Source: Euglena gracilis (lineage: Eukaryota > Euglenida > Euglenophyceae > Euglenales). From it: a DNA stretch of 64,000 nt. The stretch spans positions 28,175,037 through 28,239,036 of the forward strand of contig CP154954.1 in assembly GCA_039621445.1 (NCBI GenBank). The letters are read 5' to 3'. Position 1 is the first letter of the stretch; every line of letters starts with the position of its first letter. The position numbers and the translations under genes were made by a program. This document shows positions 19,873-32,079 of the stretch, in pieces. The notes beneath the pieces are model-generated. The model was not told the origin of the DNA, searched no databases, and saw only the letters and a list, made by a program, of their open reading frames with translations.

Positions 19873-20587
19873 GATGCTTTGTCTCTTCTGCTTTGATATT
19901 TGAGTGGCCAACCGCCCTGCCCGGGGGGGCAGTGATTTCAGTAACCTCCCCTTGGGTATAAAGTTTTTATAAAGTTTGCAGGGGGGTTCCTTTCCCCAGC
20001 GTACGGGAATCATTGATTTCGAGTTTGGGTTGATGGAGGATGTTCCAGCGATGCCCGAAATCGTTTTTCCCCAGGATTGGCGTGTTTTTGCTGAGATATT
20101 GCAAAAGCATTTTTGTGAAGAATTTCGAAAATTTTCCAGAATGAATTTTTAAGGGTTTTCCAAGGACCTTCAAGGCACCCCCGACAGCTCCCCAAACCCC
20201 CCACACATGCAGCCTGGGTTTTTACCTTCTGCTTGGTTGTGTGTACCGTCAGCGGTCAAGTTGCTCATATTCCCTCATTTGGATTTCATTCCAAGAGGGG
20301 CCGCAAGCAGCTGAGATTTGTGCGTGATTGAATGCAATTGCAGAGACGCTTTTTTTTTTTCAGGCAAGAACCCTCTTTTGGATGAGTCGGTTGTGTGGTG
20401 CTGTGGTGGGTTGAGTGAGTCGAACCCACTCATCTGGCGTTGCCTGGTCCAGACACCCAACCACAGCCTTGGCCCATCCAGGCAAGCAGAGGTTGAGAAT
20501 TGAATGGTCCGAGGTTTTTTTTGGAAAAAATCCCTGCAGTGGTCAAAAGGACAACAAAATTGGGGATTGCGAGTTTCTGACAGAAGG

Positions 20588-20673
20588 CAGCTTGGAGGGG
20601 AGGATTAACCATTTTGATATTGATCCGGAGCTTTGCAATGACACCCATCGGCTCGATTGGATGACCCCCACAA
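20588..20673 (+). repeat. dispersed short repeat, core ~45 bp
   Basis: The core GATCCGGAGCTTTGCAATGA followed by CACCCATCGGCTCGATTGG and ATGACC recurs near 7400 (reverse), 28085 (reverse), 41255, 42265, 44030, 44820, 45110, 46640, 47645, 49390, 50180, 50470 and 52265, with partial forms at 19680, 45440, 50800 and 54190. Flanks vary. It may be a SINE-like family. No RNA class is recognised. Confidence 0.7.
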
Positions 20674-20697
20674 GTGTGCCACTCTGCGCTGGCAGCA

Positions 20698-20710
20698 NNN
20701 NNNNNNNNNN
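20698..20710. other. assembly gap (13 N)
   Basis: A run of 13 N lies exactly at the junction between the two near-identical 20.67 kb copies. Copy 1 stops at a point equivalent to ~41362. Copy 2 starts at a point equivalent to ~134. Confidence 1.
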
Positions 20711-21652
20711 CCAAAAGTTTGCCACCCAGACCAAAAATCGGTCACCCAGACCTCCCCCCCCAGCTGCCCTTATATCGAAGCTTCCAGGGGTCTTTAAAAA
20801 ACACCTGGATGCAAAAGGTTCCCTTTTTGTTTTTTTTTGATTCTTCAGGTTAAACAATACTGTTGACATGGCTCCAACCAAGTCGACAATGCTGTGGATG
20901 CTTTTTTTGATTTTGTGTTGAGAAGAGCTGAAGACCAAGGGTATCTAGGAATATTTTTTTCATGTATCTTTTGGTTATGTTTTATGCTTTCCCCTTTTTT
21001 CATGCAACAAAAGTGTGCTTATATGTGTGATTTTTGTATTTTTTTCAATGGGGGCATAATGGGCCAAGGTGAGAGAAATGTATGAAGAAGGGGTTTCTGG
21101 CATTGTTTGAGAATTGACGTGGTGAAGTTGTCAGATGTGAGAGGATTTGGACCAGTTCGTGTTGTGGAAAATTTTTTTCAAAAAATTTACAGTTCATATG
21201 GCGTTGTTTTGACCCCCCTGACAATTCATTACTGACTCACATTTCAACCAATATGTCAACTTTCCATGATGGTAAAGTGACTGGGAACAGGTGAAAATCC
21301 AATTTGCGTTGGAAGGGTGGATACCGGCGTTGGTGCATGTGGTGAAAAATCGGCCCTGGGGAAAAGAGTAATTTACAAAAAAGGAAATCAAAAATGCAAA
21401 AAAATTGTTTTTGCATACTCAAATTGCTGAATTTCATTGCAATCTGGTGGGGGCTCACCCTGTAGTACAACGGCTGACCCCATATCTCCTCTTGAGTGGT
21501 CGCATTTTGAATCCTAACACTTCCAACCAACTTGCTTTCTTGCCCTCTTGCAGATTTGAAAAGTGAGCCCCTCAGAAAGATATTGGAGCCAAGAAAAGGG
21601 GCCACTGCACCCTCTGCAGTGCAGAGGATTTCTTATCATTCGTCACAAGCAA

Positions 21653-24600
21653 ATGAAAATGGAAACGCCGCGACGATTTTCTCTGCTGGACACCAAACCT
21701 TCGGCCGCCAAACCCATATGCGAGAAATGTGCTGGCAGAAGAGCCGGAAACGGGAAAGGGGACGTAATGGCGTTCCTTGCATTTACTCCGGACTAATCCT
21801 GCTTCCAGAACACCAGAGCTAATCAATGGAAACGAATTTTCGCTTGTGGCTTTGTTGAGGATTCCCCTTGTGCTTTTGATGGGCTCCAGCTGTTTTGCTT
21901 TTTTCCCCTTTTCGTTGAAGTTGAACAAATTTATTTATCGTTGATGTTGCTTTTGGCAAAAGGGCTTGCATTGTTCCCAAAGTTCACAAATTTACAAATT
22001 GTGTTGCATCTCAAATGGCAACGTTATTTTATTGTTTCCCCGAAAAGAGTGCACTAAGTGAACGCAGAGGATTTTCCAAAAGAAAGTTTGACCAAATGCA
22101 GCCGGGATGTTGGACGCAAAGATGGAAAAGCATTTGGGGTGGATCTGTTTCTTGTCCCTGTCGTTTCAGTGTCATCGTTTGGGTGCTTGGCTATCACACT
22201 GACCCCACCGACTTTGAATTGTTTGCTTCCTTTGTCTTTTGCCTGCTGACGATGCTATTTGTTCCTCTGAATCTACAAAAATTTTGCAGAAAGGTTTCAA
22301 GTTGATATTGAAGTGTAGTCTGGTGCAAGTTTTTAGAAGTAGTTGGGTTTGTTTGTATCCCACATGCATGTGGTTGCTGATACAACCGATAAATTTTGAG
22401 GATTTTTTAGATGGATTTTTTGTTGGTTGCACCAAAGACCAAAGACGGATATTCACAATCAACATCTGCGCTTGTGCTACAAGAAGGGATATTTTGGCAG
22501 TCTCTATCAAATAGCTTCTGGGTGGGAGTCAACTGGGCATTACCCTCTTGGCAACAACAATCAAAAACCAGGTTTTTATTTTAGCCCCCCCCCCCCCCGC
22601 CAGCTAGGTGTGGAGACCAATAAAATTTGTCTGGCGTTTTAAAAAACTTTTTGTTCCCAAGGCGGTCTGAGCATCAAATGGAGTCGAAAATAAATAATAT
22701 TTGCACAGACAATGATGCCAGGAAGCATTTTTTCACTGGAGTTGCTTTGTTTTCGCCGTGATTTTGTGACTCCATTTTGGCGCGTCATAGAATAATCTGC
22801 CAGAATGATTTTTTTTGTGTTTATCATTTTGTTTCACGGGTTTTTAAGGCGTTGAAAATGCCTGTGTTCCTGCTATTTCTTTGCATTCCCAAGACAAAGT
22901 GAGTCTTTGTGAAGTGTTGAAGACAAGGGAAGGCAGGGTGGTAAAGGGGGATTATTGCCCCCCCCCCAGCACCTGCCATGGGTCCAGATTGTAGATTCAC
23001 TTAACATCTGTGACCCCTCCCCTGGGGGGCAGGTGGGTTTTCGAGGTGGGTTGGGGCCATATCATTGCTTTACACCTGTCCCACCCCACCCCTGGGGGGT
23101 GATTGACCGGTTTTCCGACCAAGAACCACCCCACCCCGGAGGTAGCCCCGAAAATGGAAAAGTGGCTTACCTGGCGCCGGAAGTTTTTTGTAATTTTTTG
23201 AGACTTTTTGGCAATAGTGCCTTGACAACATGAGCGCATTCAAGAGCCCCCCCGACCCCCCCCCCCCTCCTGGCCCGCCAGGGGGGGGGGGGTCCGGACG
23301 CACCACACCCCCCCCACCTAGTCCGTATAATCGAACCCTGGCCATGGGTCCAAGGTTTGTAGATTGCACACCTTAAAAAAGCTGACTGGTTTTTTCAGAG
23401 GGGAAGTGACCCCCCCTCCCCCCCCCCCAGGGGGGGTCGCTAAGCAATGGTTGGGGCCCCGGGACTGCCGGGGGGGAGGTGCGCCATCCATGGGTCAGGG
23501 TTTTGCTCGGCCAAAGGCCAGGACGGAAAATTTTTTCAGCGTTTTCAGCCTATTTTGGCTGGATTTTGGGTGGGTGGTTGACCGGGGGGTTGTGGGGGGG
23601 GGGTTAAAAAACCTGGGTGGGCTGGGCCAGGGAAAAAGTCCCCATCCCCCCCCTGGTCACCGAGTGAATCTATGGTCCAGAAGGTGTACGTCCGCCATTT
23701 TGCACCCATTTTTTTTTTGCATTTTTCACCAAAAAATTGGGCACAAGTTGGGTGGGGGGGCAGAAAACATGTTGAAATCCTCATTTCCACCTCCCATTGA
23801 ACAACTGACGCATTGAGAGAGAGTTTTTTGCTTGTTTTCCTTTGTCACTGCTTATCTTTTCCCTGTTTTGTAGGTGTCCATGCGGATTGCAGCGGATGCG
23901 CTGGTGCCCATCCAGCTGCCCGCACCTTGTGGCCCTATGTGAGCCGCAGCCTCCCGTCCATGAACAAAGGCTCCGCCAACTCCGCAGTGGCGGCGTCCCC
24001 CCTGAAGCGCATCCCAACCCCGAAGTTTTCTGTGGTTGAGGTTCCCCTGGTGCAGAAAGAGGAATGGCATCCAGGCAACCAGGACACATGGCAGCATTTT
24101 TCCCCTGCTTTCAGGAATACTCTTGTTGTGTGTTTGCATGAAATATGTTTGTTTGAAGGTATTTGAAAGTGATTTGGCAAGATGTTGTAGCTTTGCCATT
24201 TGGTTTGATGAACAGTGGACCAAAGTTGAATGAAAATTTCGCTTTTCGACACAAAGCACTAAATTTTGTTTTCCTGTCAGCTCGCACCCCCCCCCCCAAT
24301 TGAAAAAAGATTACGCTGTGATTTGATTGCCTGCTGCCAACAGCCCTCCACGTATATCCGTTACCTGGAAGATGACAACAACGAGGAAGTTAATTATGAT
24401 GTGGATGCTCTCACTCAGACCTGTCACCTGAATACCTGAATGGTCCACACGGTGGGGTTTTTTTTGTTTAGGACCTCTTGGGCTTCTTTTGAAGGAAGTT
24501 CACGCCCTGTGGGGGCATGGGCAGGCCGGGGGCAGGGCACAAGGCACCCCCCCCCCCCCCCAGGGGTTACCCGCACCCCCTTTGCCCAACGACTTTTATA

Positions 24601-27600
24601 CCGACCCCAACCAGGGGGGGGGTAATAGAGCACCAGAAATGAAATCTTTGTATATTTGTAGTGTATATTTTCCCCGATTTTTCACAAATGGATGTACCCC
24701 CCTTGATTTTCCCCATCTGGGAAATTGTCAGGGTCCCGCCCAGAAAACCTGATAGGAATTTGTCAGCATCCCTTCTATCAGCCGACCCGTCGGTGACAGA
24801 ACCAAAAAACATTTACTTTTTTTTGCATTTTTGGAAACTGTGATTTGTATATTGGAGGTCTGTTCTCGACCGCCGCTGGCTAAACATTTACAATGAGAAC
24901 GTTCCCAAGGCAAACGCCCTCACACTCATCCATGATGCAGCCTGCTTAGGGTTTGAAAGCCGTGTTGTTTGTGTTGATCATGGTTTTTGTTTTTTGATCG
25001 GTTAATTGCAACTCTTTCAATTGCAACTCCCAATTCTAAACAAACAAAAAATTTGCAATAGAACAGAACCAGCTGGGATTTAGACCACCACAAACACAAA
25101 CGTGCAGTATTGCTGGTGTTTGAGGGGGGGTTGTCACAGCTTCCAACACTGCAATGTCATTTGAGCCCATCAAAAATCAATATGCCCCCCGAAGGTTGGT
25201 TTATTCTTTTCTCCCAGCAGATATCAGCGTGGCATGTTCTCCCCAGCCAGGCACCTACGGCCGACCAGGGCCGACCAGGGCCGACTATGATTTTTCAGGG
25301 CCCCCGTAGGTGGGGGTTTCGACCAGGGCCGACCAGGGCCGACTTGCATGTGGTTGGCCGACCGAAGGGGAATGGATGAAGGAATTCGGCAGGTTTCCCT
25401 CTGGAACAAGCACCTCTGATGATGCTGGGCGTTGCAGGGCGATGCTGGGTGATGCTGGATTTTTGGAGACCAGAGGTGGGGTTGCGATCAGGAATTTGCT
25501 TAAGGGATTGCAGTACCCCCCCGGGGGGGGGCTGGACTGCAGCTAGTCCAAATTTGGCTAGTGGGTTTTCTAGCAGACCCCCCCGGGGGGGGGTCTGCTA
25601 GCAGGGCTAGCTAGTGGAAAATTTTTTTCCAGTGACCGGCGCGAAGCGCCGAAAATTTTTTTTGGGACCCCCAAAAATGGCCAAAAATGCCCGTTTTTGG
25701 CCATTTTTGGAAATTTTTGGAACAAAATCAGCCAAAACCCTATTAAAAACCTCATCTTTCCTCCGGCGCGCAGCGCCGGAGGAAAATTTTTTTTTCCAGT
25801 CCGGGGGACCCCCGGACCGCCCCCCCCCCCCGGGGGGGGGGGAGGGGGGGTCTAGCTGGTCCACTTTTTCCAGTGTCTAGCCGATTGGCTAGCCAGTACC
25901 CCCCCCCCCCCCCCCGGGGTCCTTAAGCAAAAGCCTGGTTCCGATGCTGGGCGATGTTGGGCGATGCAGGGTGTTGCTGGGCGATGCTGGGTGATGCTGG
26001 CATTTTTCTTGTATATTTTGAAGAATTAAAACCATTTTTGGATAATTTTCTCACAAATATCCAGTTTTACACCCATTTTGGGCATTATGGATCAGTTTTT
26101 GCTAATTTGGGGGCCATTTGTCACTGGTTTGGCAAATATTGGGCTAATTTGGGTCAATCTGAGCATTTTTTATGGCATTTTGGCCATTTTGCGCCCTTTT
26201 GGTAATTTTGGGTCATTTTTCACAATCTTTTGTGGATTTTGTTGGCGTTTTTTGGGTCATTTTTGGTTATTTCAAGCCATTTTAGGTCATTTTGGTTGCT
26301 TTTGGGGAGCCAATGGAGGCCTTATGGGGCACTTCTTTTTGACCTTGGCGAGACAATTCAGAAAATCATTGCATCCCTTCGCATTTTTTCTGTGACGGAT
26401 ACCCCCACCTATGGCCGATTATTTGCCGACCAGGGCCGACCAGAGCACCAAAATGGGAAGTGACCACAGGTGCCTGTCCCCAGCCTATTCCCATCACAAT
26501 GTTGCAAGGCAATGAGGTCAGGGTCTGGGATGGGGTCTCCACCCCTCCCCCATGTTGTGTGTGTGTTTCCCTGTCACTCTTGGGCGCTGGTCCGGGAGGG
26601 GGGCTGCGCTGCGCCATGGCTGGGAAATGCTGGAGGCTGCCTTTGATCGGCTGGAAAAGCTGCGCGGCCTCTCCCAAGGCGGGTTGCCCCCTTGTCCGAC
26701 CGCTGGCAGTGAACCCGTGCTGGCCTTGTCCGCCCAGCCCTCCTCGCCAGGCCTTGTTTGTCTCTGTGCAGCTGACAAAAGTGATATCACTGGGGCATTT
26801 CTGTGAAGCCCTGTGGCGATTGTGTTGTGGTTGGCTTCGTGTGGCGGAGTTGACCTCAGGTGCGTGGGGTTTGACTTGGGGAAAGGACGGCGCTGTGAAT
26901 CAACGGCGCAAAACCAAAACAAAAAGAAGGATGTCATTTCCGCTTTTTTTTCTCGTTTCAGTGCCCTTCTGCGCCGTCTTCTGTGCCCTTCTTCTGCCGT
27001 CTTCTGTGCTGCATTGCACAGACCAGCCAAGGGCTGTCGCCTGCAGCAGCTCAGCGACATGTATTTCTGGTGGCGGAAGCGGCTCTACTGCCGGGTGAAG
27101 AGAGTGTACCCGTTCGGCAAGCCCTTGCTGCCGCGCTTTGAAGTGCGCCCTGGACTGGCCAATGCTGGGCAAGACTGAACATGTGAGTCCTGGAAACCCT
27201 GGGCAGTGGGTTTGGCTGACCCCTCATTGTTGTTTTCACATGGTGCCGATTTTTGGCCCACATCGTCTTTCGCCACCAAAAAAGGAGTTTGTAATTTGTA
27301 ATTTGTGCTGTTTGTGTTCTTTTTAGCCAGAAGCCCCAAAATATAATTTGATATAGAATTTTCTACTAGAACGGAATATAGATTTGTATAAGCAAATTCT
27401 GGTTCAAATTCCTATTTATTCTATGTGAAAGATTCTAAAACGAATTAATTATAGATTTGTTTTTTTCGAGACCCCCCTAGGACTTTGACAACATATCCGC
27501 ATCTTGATGTCTCTTTTGCAAAAAACGTTTGCTTGTCAGTTGTGTCTTTGCCTCGTCCAAGCAGCACGCTTGGGTGTGTTCATTGTGGTCCTGAGCACTG

Positions 27601-30600
27601 CCCAGTGCCGATCCTTTTGATATCCAGCAACCATTCCACCACCGCGCAAAGGAATCTTTGCAATTTGGTGCTTTTTTGGGTGTCCTCTGTGAGCTTTTGA
27701 GCAATTTGGTGTTTTCCTCCTGTCTGCTTTTTTTGGTGGTTGGTGGAGCAGGCGTTTAGGGGGAGGTGGGTGCATTGCGTTTCATTTACGTTTGTTTCTC
27801 GTGTTTTGTATTTTTTTAGTTTTTGTGGCAGTCGTGATTTTGGTTGTGTGCAGTGTTGTGGTCCCGGATATATGCCATGTTATAGATTGTGAATTACCTG
27901 TGAAAATGAGTGGTCTCCACTCATTCTCCTTGACTCGATCCCGAGTTATGAGCCCCTCGAAAGGGCTCTGCGAACCACAAGCTAAATTTTGGAAGCATAG
28001 ATTTTGGAGCGACAGGTTCTCGGGCATGACAGTTTCGCGGGGGGGGTAAGCCCGTTGCTGCCGGCGCACAGTGGCACATTTGTGGGGTCAGCCAATCGAG
28101 CCGTTGGGTGTCATTGCAAAGCTCCGGATCAATATCAAAATAGTTAATCCTCCCCTCCAAGCTGCCTCCTGCGGGTGGTGAAAACAGCCCACGACTGTAG
28201 AACCTGAGGAGTTGCGCTCCTGAAAACTTGGTGCGCAGGATTGCCCTGGAAACAGGTGTCAAAATCAAATTCGCCTTCTTAACACCCAGAAAAAATGACA
28301 GCAGATTCCTTCTTTGGACATTGAGAAGAGTCAAAATTATTTGCGCAACTGTCCCCGGTTCAAGCTGGCCAACACCTCTGCTGCTTTGGATGATCTCCAA
28401 GAAGATGATGCCTATGTTCTTTTCCTGCCGGTGATTTTAGGGATTATGTTTTATCCCCCCCCCCCCCGATTCCAACGCTCGGACCGCAAGTTTCACCTGT
28501 TCAGAACAGGCTGTATTTTAGTCGGGTGCCAACCCCACCCCGGGACTGGGTGCCTGCCTGGGCAGGCACTCCCGATCCGACCCCCCCCCCCAGGGGTAGG
28601 GTACACGGCCAAAAGTCCCCTGGCACAGACCCCGGTGCCGAAGGTGCCGGGGAGCCAAAAATGGCCTATTTTTAAAGGAATCTGTTTTGGTGCAGGCCGA
28701 AATTCGACCCCCCCCCAGGGGGGGATAGTGGGGAGCAAAGGTGGAGAACCACCCACGGGAACAACAAAAACCACACAAGGTGAGTGTATTTCCCTACCAT
28801 ACATCTCTTTTAAGGACCCCCGGAGGGGGGGTGCTGGGCTAGGGCTAGAAATTTGGGCTGGCTAGAAATTTGGGCTGGCTAGCCCGTCCCCCCCCCCCCG
28901 GGGGGGGGCTTGGGCGGAACCGGGGCGAGCTGGACTGAAATCGGAAAAGTGCCCAAAAATGACCTGCAGAACACAGTTTTGAAAAAATGATGCACTGAAA
29001 CCCCCCAAAAATGCCCCAAACGCCCCCCAAACCCCATTTTTGGCCACTTTTGAACACATTTTTTCAAAAAATTTCGGCGCTTTGCGCCGAAAAATTTTGG
29101 GCTGGACCCCCCAAAAAAGGGGCTGGCTAGCTGGGCTAGCAGCACCCCCCCCCCCCTGGGGGGTGCTGCTGCGTCTGGGCTGGGCCCCAATCGGGGCGGG
29201 CTGCAGCCCCCCCCCCCCCGGGGGGGGGGGGTTCGCAAAACCTTAGAGAGATGCATGGTCCCTACAGCGCTGGAATTTCACCAGAGTTACTCACCCGGCC
29301 AGGGGGAGCAACAAAAGAGGACTGGTGTAAGGGGTCCCTGGCCACTCACCACGCAGCAAACTGGGCCAGAAGCGAAGTTAGCGCCGGCCATAAACAGTTA
29401 GCGCCGGCCATAATCAGGCAAGAAGCCTTGTAACTAAGGGGGGGGGTAGTGCCTGCCTGGGCAGGCACTCCGGACCCCCCTCCCCCCCAGGGTTGGTAAA
29501 AAAAACAGCCTGGTTCGGAACCAGAGATTCAATTGACACCTGCGTGACCCCCGCTCCAGGGGGGGGGTTTCAAGAGGGAGGGAGGCTCCAGGGGTTTGGA
29601 CCGCAATTTTTGTTGCCGGAAATGAGGGGGGTCAATCAATTCTGGGGGATGTTCTTTCGAAATGGTGTGTTATTTTTGTGCAGGGGGTGGGCAACGGAGT
29701 CAGGCATCACCTGACAACAACGCCAGCGAGACGGTCTGGAGGGCAGGGATGACTGGGGCAGTTTTTAGGGCATCTGCCCAACGAATGCTGGGAGGTTTTT
29801 TGTTCAGCATGTTTTCTTATCAAACCAACCACAGTCCAACCAGCATCAACCATCATCAGGATTCTCATTTTAACTCATTCCCCCGCCCCCCATGCCCAAT
29901 GATGAGGGCGGTCGGTCCATGAGGGACAGCAAGTTTTTTCTGCTTGAAGGCTGCCGAAAGGCCATTTTAGCGCAGCAGAGAAGTGGGTCCCCCTTAGACC
30001 AGCCCGGATGCACAGCAAGCCACCCTTCAGCCCTGGAGGTGGAGGTGCTCAATGTTCTGCGGCTCATCAAGCGGCGGGAGCAGATCAAGAAAGAGTATTT
30101 CCGTGTGCAATTCCGGATCTGGGACTTGCTCAAACGGGCCAAACCGCAGCTGGACCGCGCAGTGACGACAAGGAGGTGTTTGTTTTGCGCACATGGGAAC
30201 ACTAATTCAACTGAACTGACAAGCGCAAGAAAACCAAAACCTTCATCCAGCCAGACCTATTCTATAACGTTTTTTTTACAGCAACCTTTCAATATCAAAT
30301 TCAATGGAACATTTCAATGGTCACAGGGTTTAGGACAGCATGCGGGAACACCTCCATCAACCACCTCTTGGGCCCAACCTTCGACACCCATGTCCAGCGT
30401 ATGTACGGCACCGGTGACCCCCTGCAGACCTCCTCCCATACGAATGGCCCCACATCCCGGAAAGTCTCCAAGTTTCTTCTCAACAACAGTTTGCTTGTAT
30501 ACACATGTGAGAGTGGATTGGAATGGGAAGAGATCAACCCCAGCGCATAGCCTGGCAGGCATCAAGGACGTTGCGCAGTTGCTGGAGCGGTGCCGGATGT

Positions 30601-32079
30601 ACGAGTACCCGCTGCACCGGCTGAAGATTCGCCTGCGGCCCTCCCCAGCCATGCAGGGTTGTTGACGATGTGGACCCCCCCCGCACTGGCACCAGGAGTT
30701 TTTTTTTTAAGTCTTGAACCCCGGGAGAGGTCCCCCAGGGGGCGGTGAGAATATTTTTCCGCCCCGAAAATTTTCGAAAATGGTGCGCTTTTTTGGCATT
30801 TTCGCGATTTTTGGCAAAAAGTGGGTGGGGGTCTTTTAAAAAAAAAACCCTGACTGGCGTCTCCCGGCCCGCATCAGCTCAGCTCTGCTTGCCGCCGCCC
30901 CGCCTCATGTGCCGTGTGACGTAACGCCGTGCTTCGGCCGCCTGGGGCAGATCATCTGGCCGGTGCGGCTGCCGCTGTGCCCCGGCCCAACGCGCGCCGA
31001 TGCTGCAGGTGGCAGTGCCAATGTGCGACAGGGACTGTGCCGAGGGCCCTGGTGTTCATTTATACTCAAGGAAATGAGGAAAATTTGTTTAGCATTTTTT
31101 TTCGCTTTTGGCAGGGGATGCGTGTTTTTGAAGGCGTACGTTTAGTCAGGAATGATTTTGGAACCACTCATGACGTCACGTTTTTTTTTGTCCAAAGAAT
31201 ATACAACAAAATTATTGCTTTTTTGGAGACTGAAACTGGCAGGATTCCCACCATTTTTTTTTACCGTGACCAGACGAGGGTTCAAAATAACTGAGAAGTT
31301 GAAAACATGATTTTGTTTCGTTTTGTGGATGTTTGGTGGATGGGTAATGTTCGCCAGGAAAGCATTTTCCTCACTGCAAACAATGCCGAGGTCGCAAAAT
31401 TAACCATTTTTATCTGGTTGGTTTGCCCTCAAATGAAGGAATGCCCTCGGGATGAGATTTTTTGTGGTTTGCCTCCACCCCACGGAAGAGCATCGGAGGC
31501 ACACCGCCTGCCCCAAGCGTCCGACGGGGACACGGGGCCACCGCTTCCAGCCGAAGGGGCTGCCCCCCAACCATACCATTGCTGAAGGGGTTTCTCCCCC
31601 TCACCCCTGGGGGGTGACGGCTGGCTTTTTTGAGAGTGATTGACCGGCCTTAGATCAGGAATGGGCATGACTGAAAGCGGTCACCTGCCCCCCAAGAATT
31701 TTGGCCAAACTCATTGATTTTGCGCAATTTGAAGAGTGGCCACAGTGACCGGGATGGGAAGTGGATGACTGGTTGTTGAAAGTGGCTGATTGCTTTTTCG
31801 AAATGCGGAAAGTCCCCCCCCCCAGGGTACGATAGCAATGGCATCCTCCGACCCCCAACGACCTCCGGCCTGGGACGCGGCCCCCTGCATGGACCTTTGC
31901 CACCCCTCGCTGTGGGCGGAACACCGTTGAAATCAGAGCCGGTGCAAGTCCCTGGGGCGGGCGCGGTGAGGGGCTTCACCCCGACGCATGGTTTGATGGA
32001 TGACCTGGACAACATGGATTGGGCTCAGGGCTCTGCTTCTCAAAAGGGTTCCCCCCCCATGTCAGCCACATGGCACAAA
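21653..32079 (+). CDS. Enhancer of polycomb-like protein, copy 2
   Basis: Same gene as in copy 1. Exons are near 21653-21763, 23874-24091, 24344-24421, 24858-24947, 26618-26802, 27022-27177, ~28323-28430, 30031-30161 and 31826-32079. The C-terminal exon stays open here through MDDLDNMDWAQGSAS to a possible donor after 32079, where copy 1 is frameshifted. Substitutions between copies in the first exon and the PKFSVV exon are synonymous in the chosen frames (Leu, Cys, Asn; Ala, Ala), which supports those frames. The role inferred from the family is scaffold of a nuclear histone acetyltransferase. The start at 21653 (MKMETPRRF) is the first ATG after an in-frame TGA and a good acceptor. The stop codon is not identified. 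Confidence 0.6.
25489..25937. mobile_element. C/G-run MITE, copy 2 counterpart of 4817-5258
   Basis: Ends CAGGAATTTGCTTAAGG and CCTTAAGCAAAAGCCTG. Flanks GTTGCGAT (25481-25488) and GTTCCGAT (25938-25945). Confidence 0.85.
28507..29512. mobile_element. composite C/G-run MITE, copy 2 counterpart
   Basis: Outer flanks GTTCAGAA (28499-28506) and GTTCGGAA (29513-29520). Nested element at 28798-29257 with flanks TTCCCTAC and GTCCCTAC. Confidence 0.7.

Larger units (their letters stand above)
134..20697. repeat. 20.67 kb tandem copy 1
   Basis: This segment is repeated almost base for base at 20711-41365, with an offset of ~20.57-20.69 kb that drifts through small indels. Differences are scattered substitutions, C/G-run length changes and a few short indels. 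It carries the EPL-like gene and the 5' part of the MISATO-like gene, and ends at an N gap. The copy may be an allelic contig placed in tandem rather than a real duplication. Confidence 0.95.

Noticed and set aside
20405-20430. GAGTCGAACCCACTC resembles a tRNA T-arm / B box
   Set aside because: No acceptor stem, anticodon arm or A box at the right distance. It recurs only as part of the tandem repeats.
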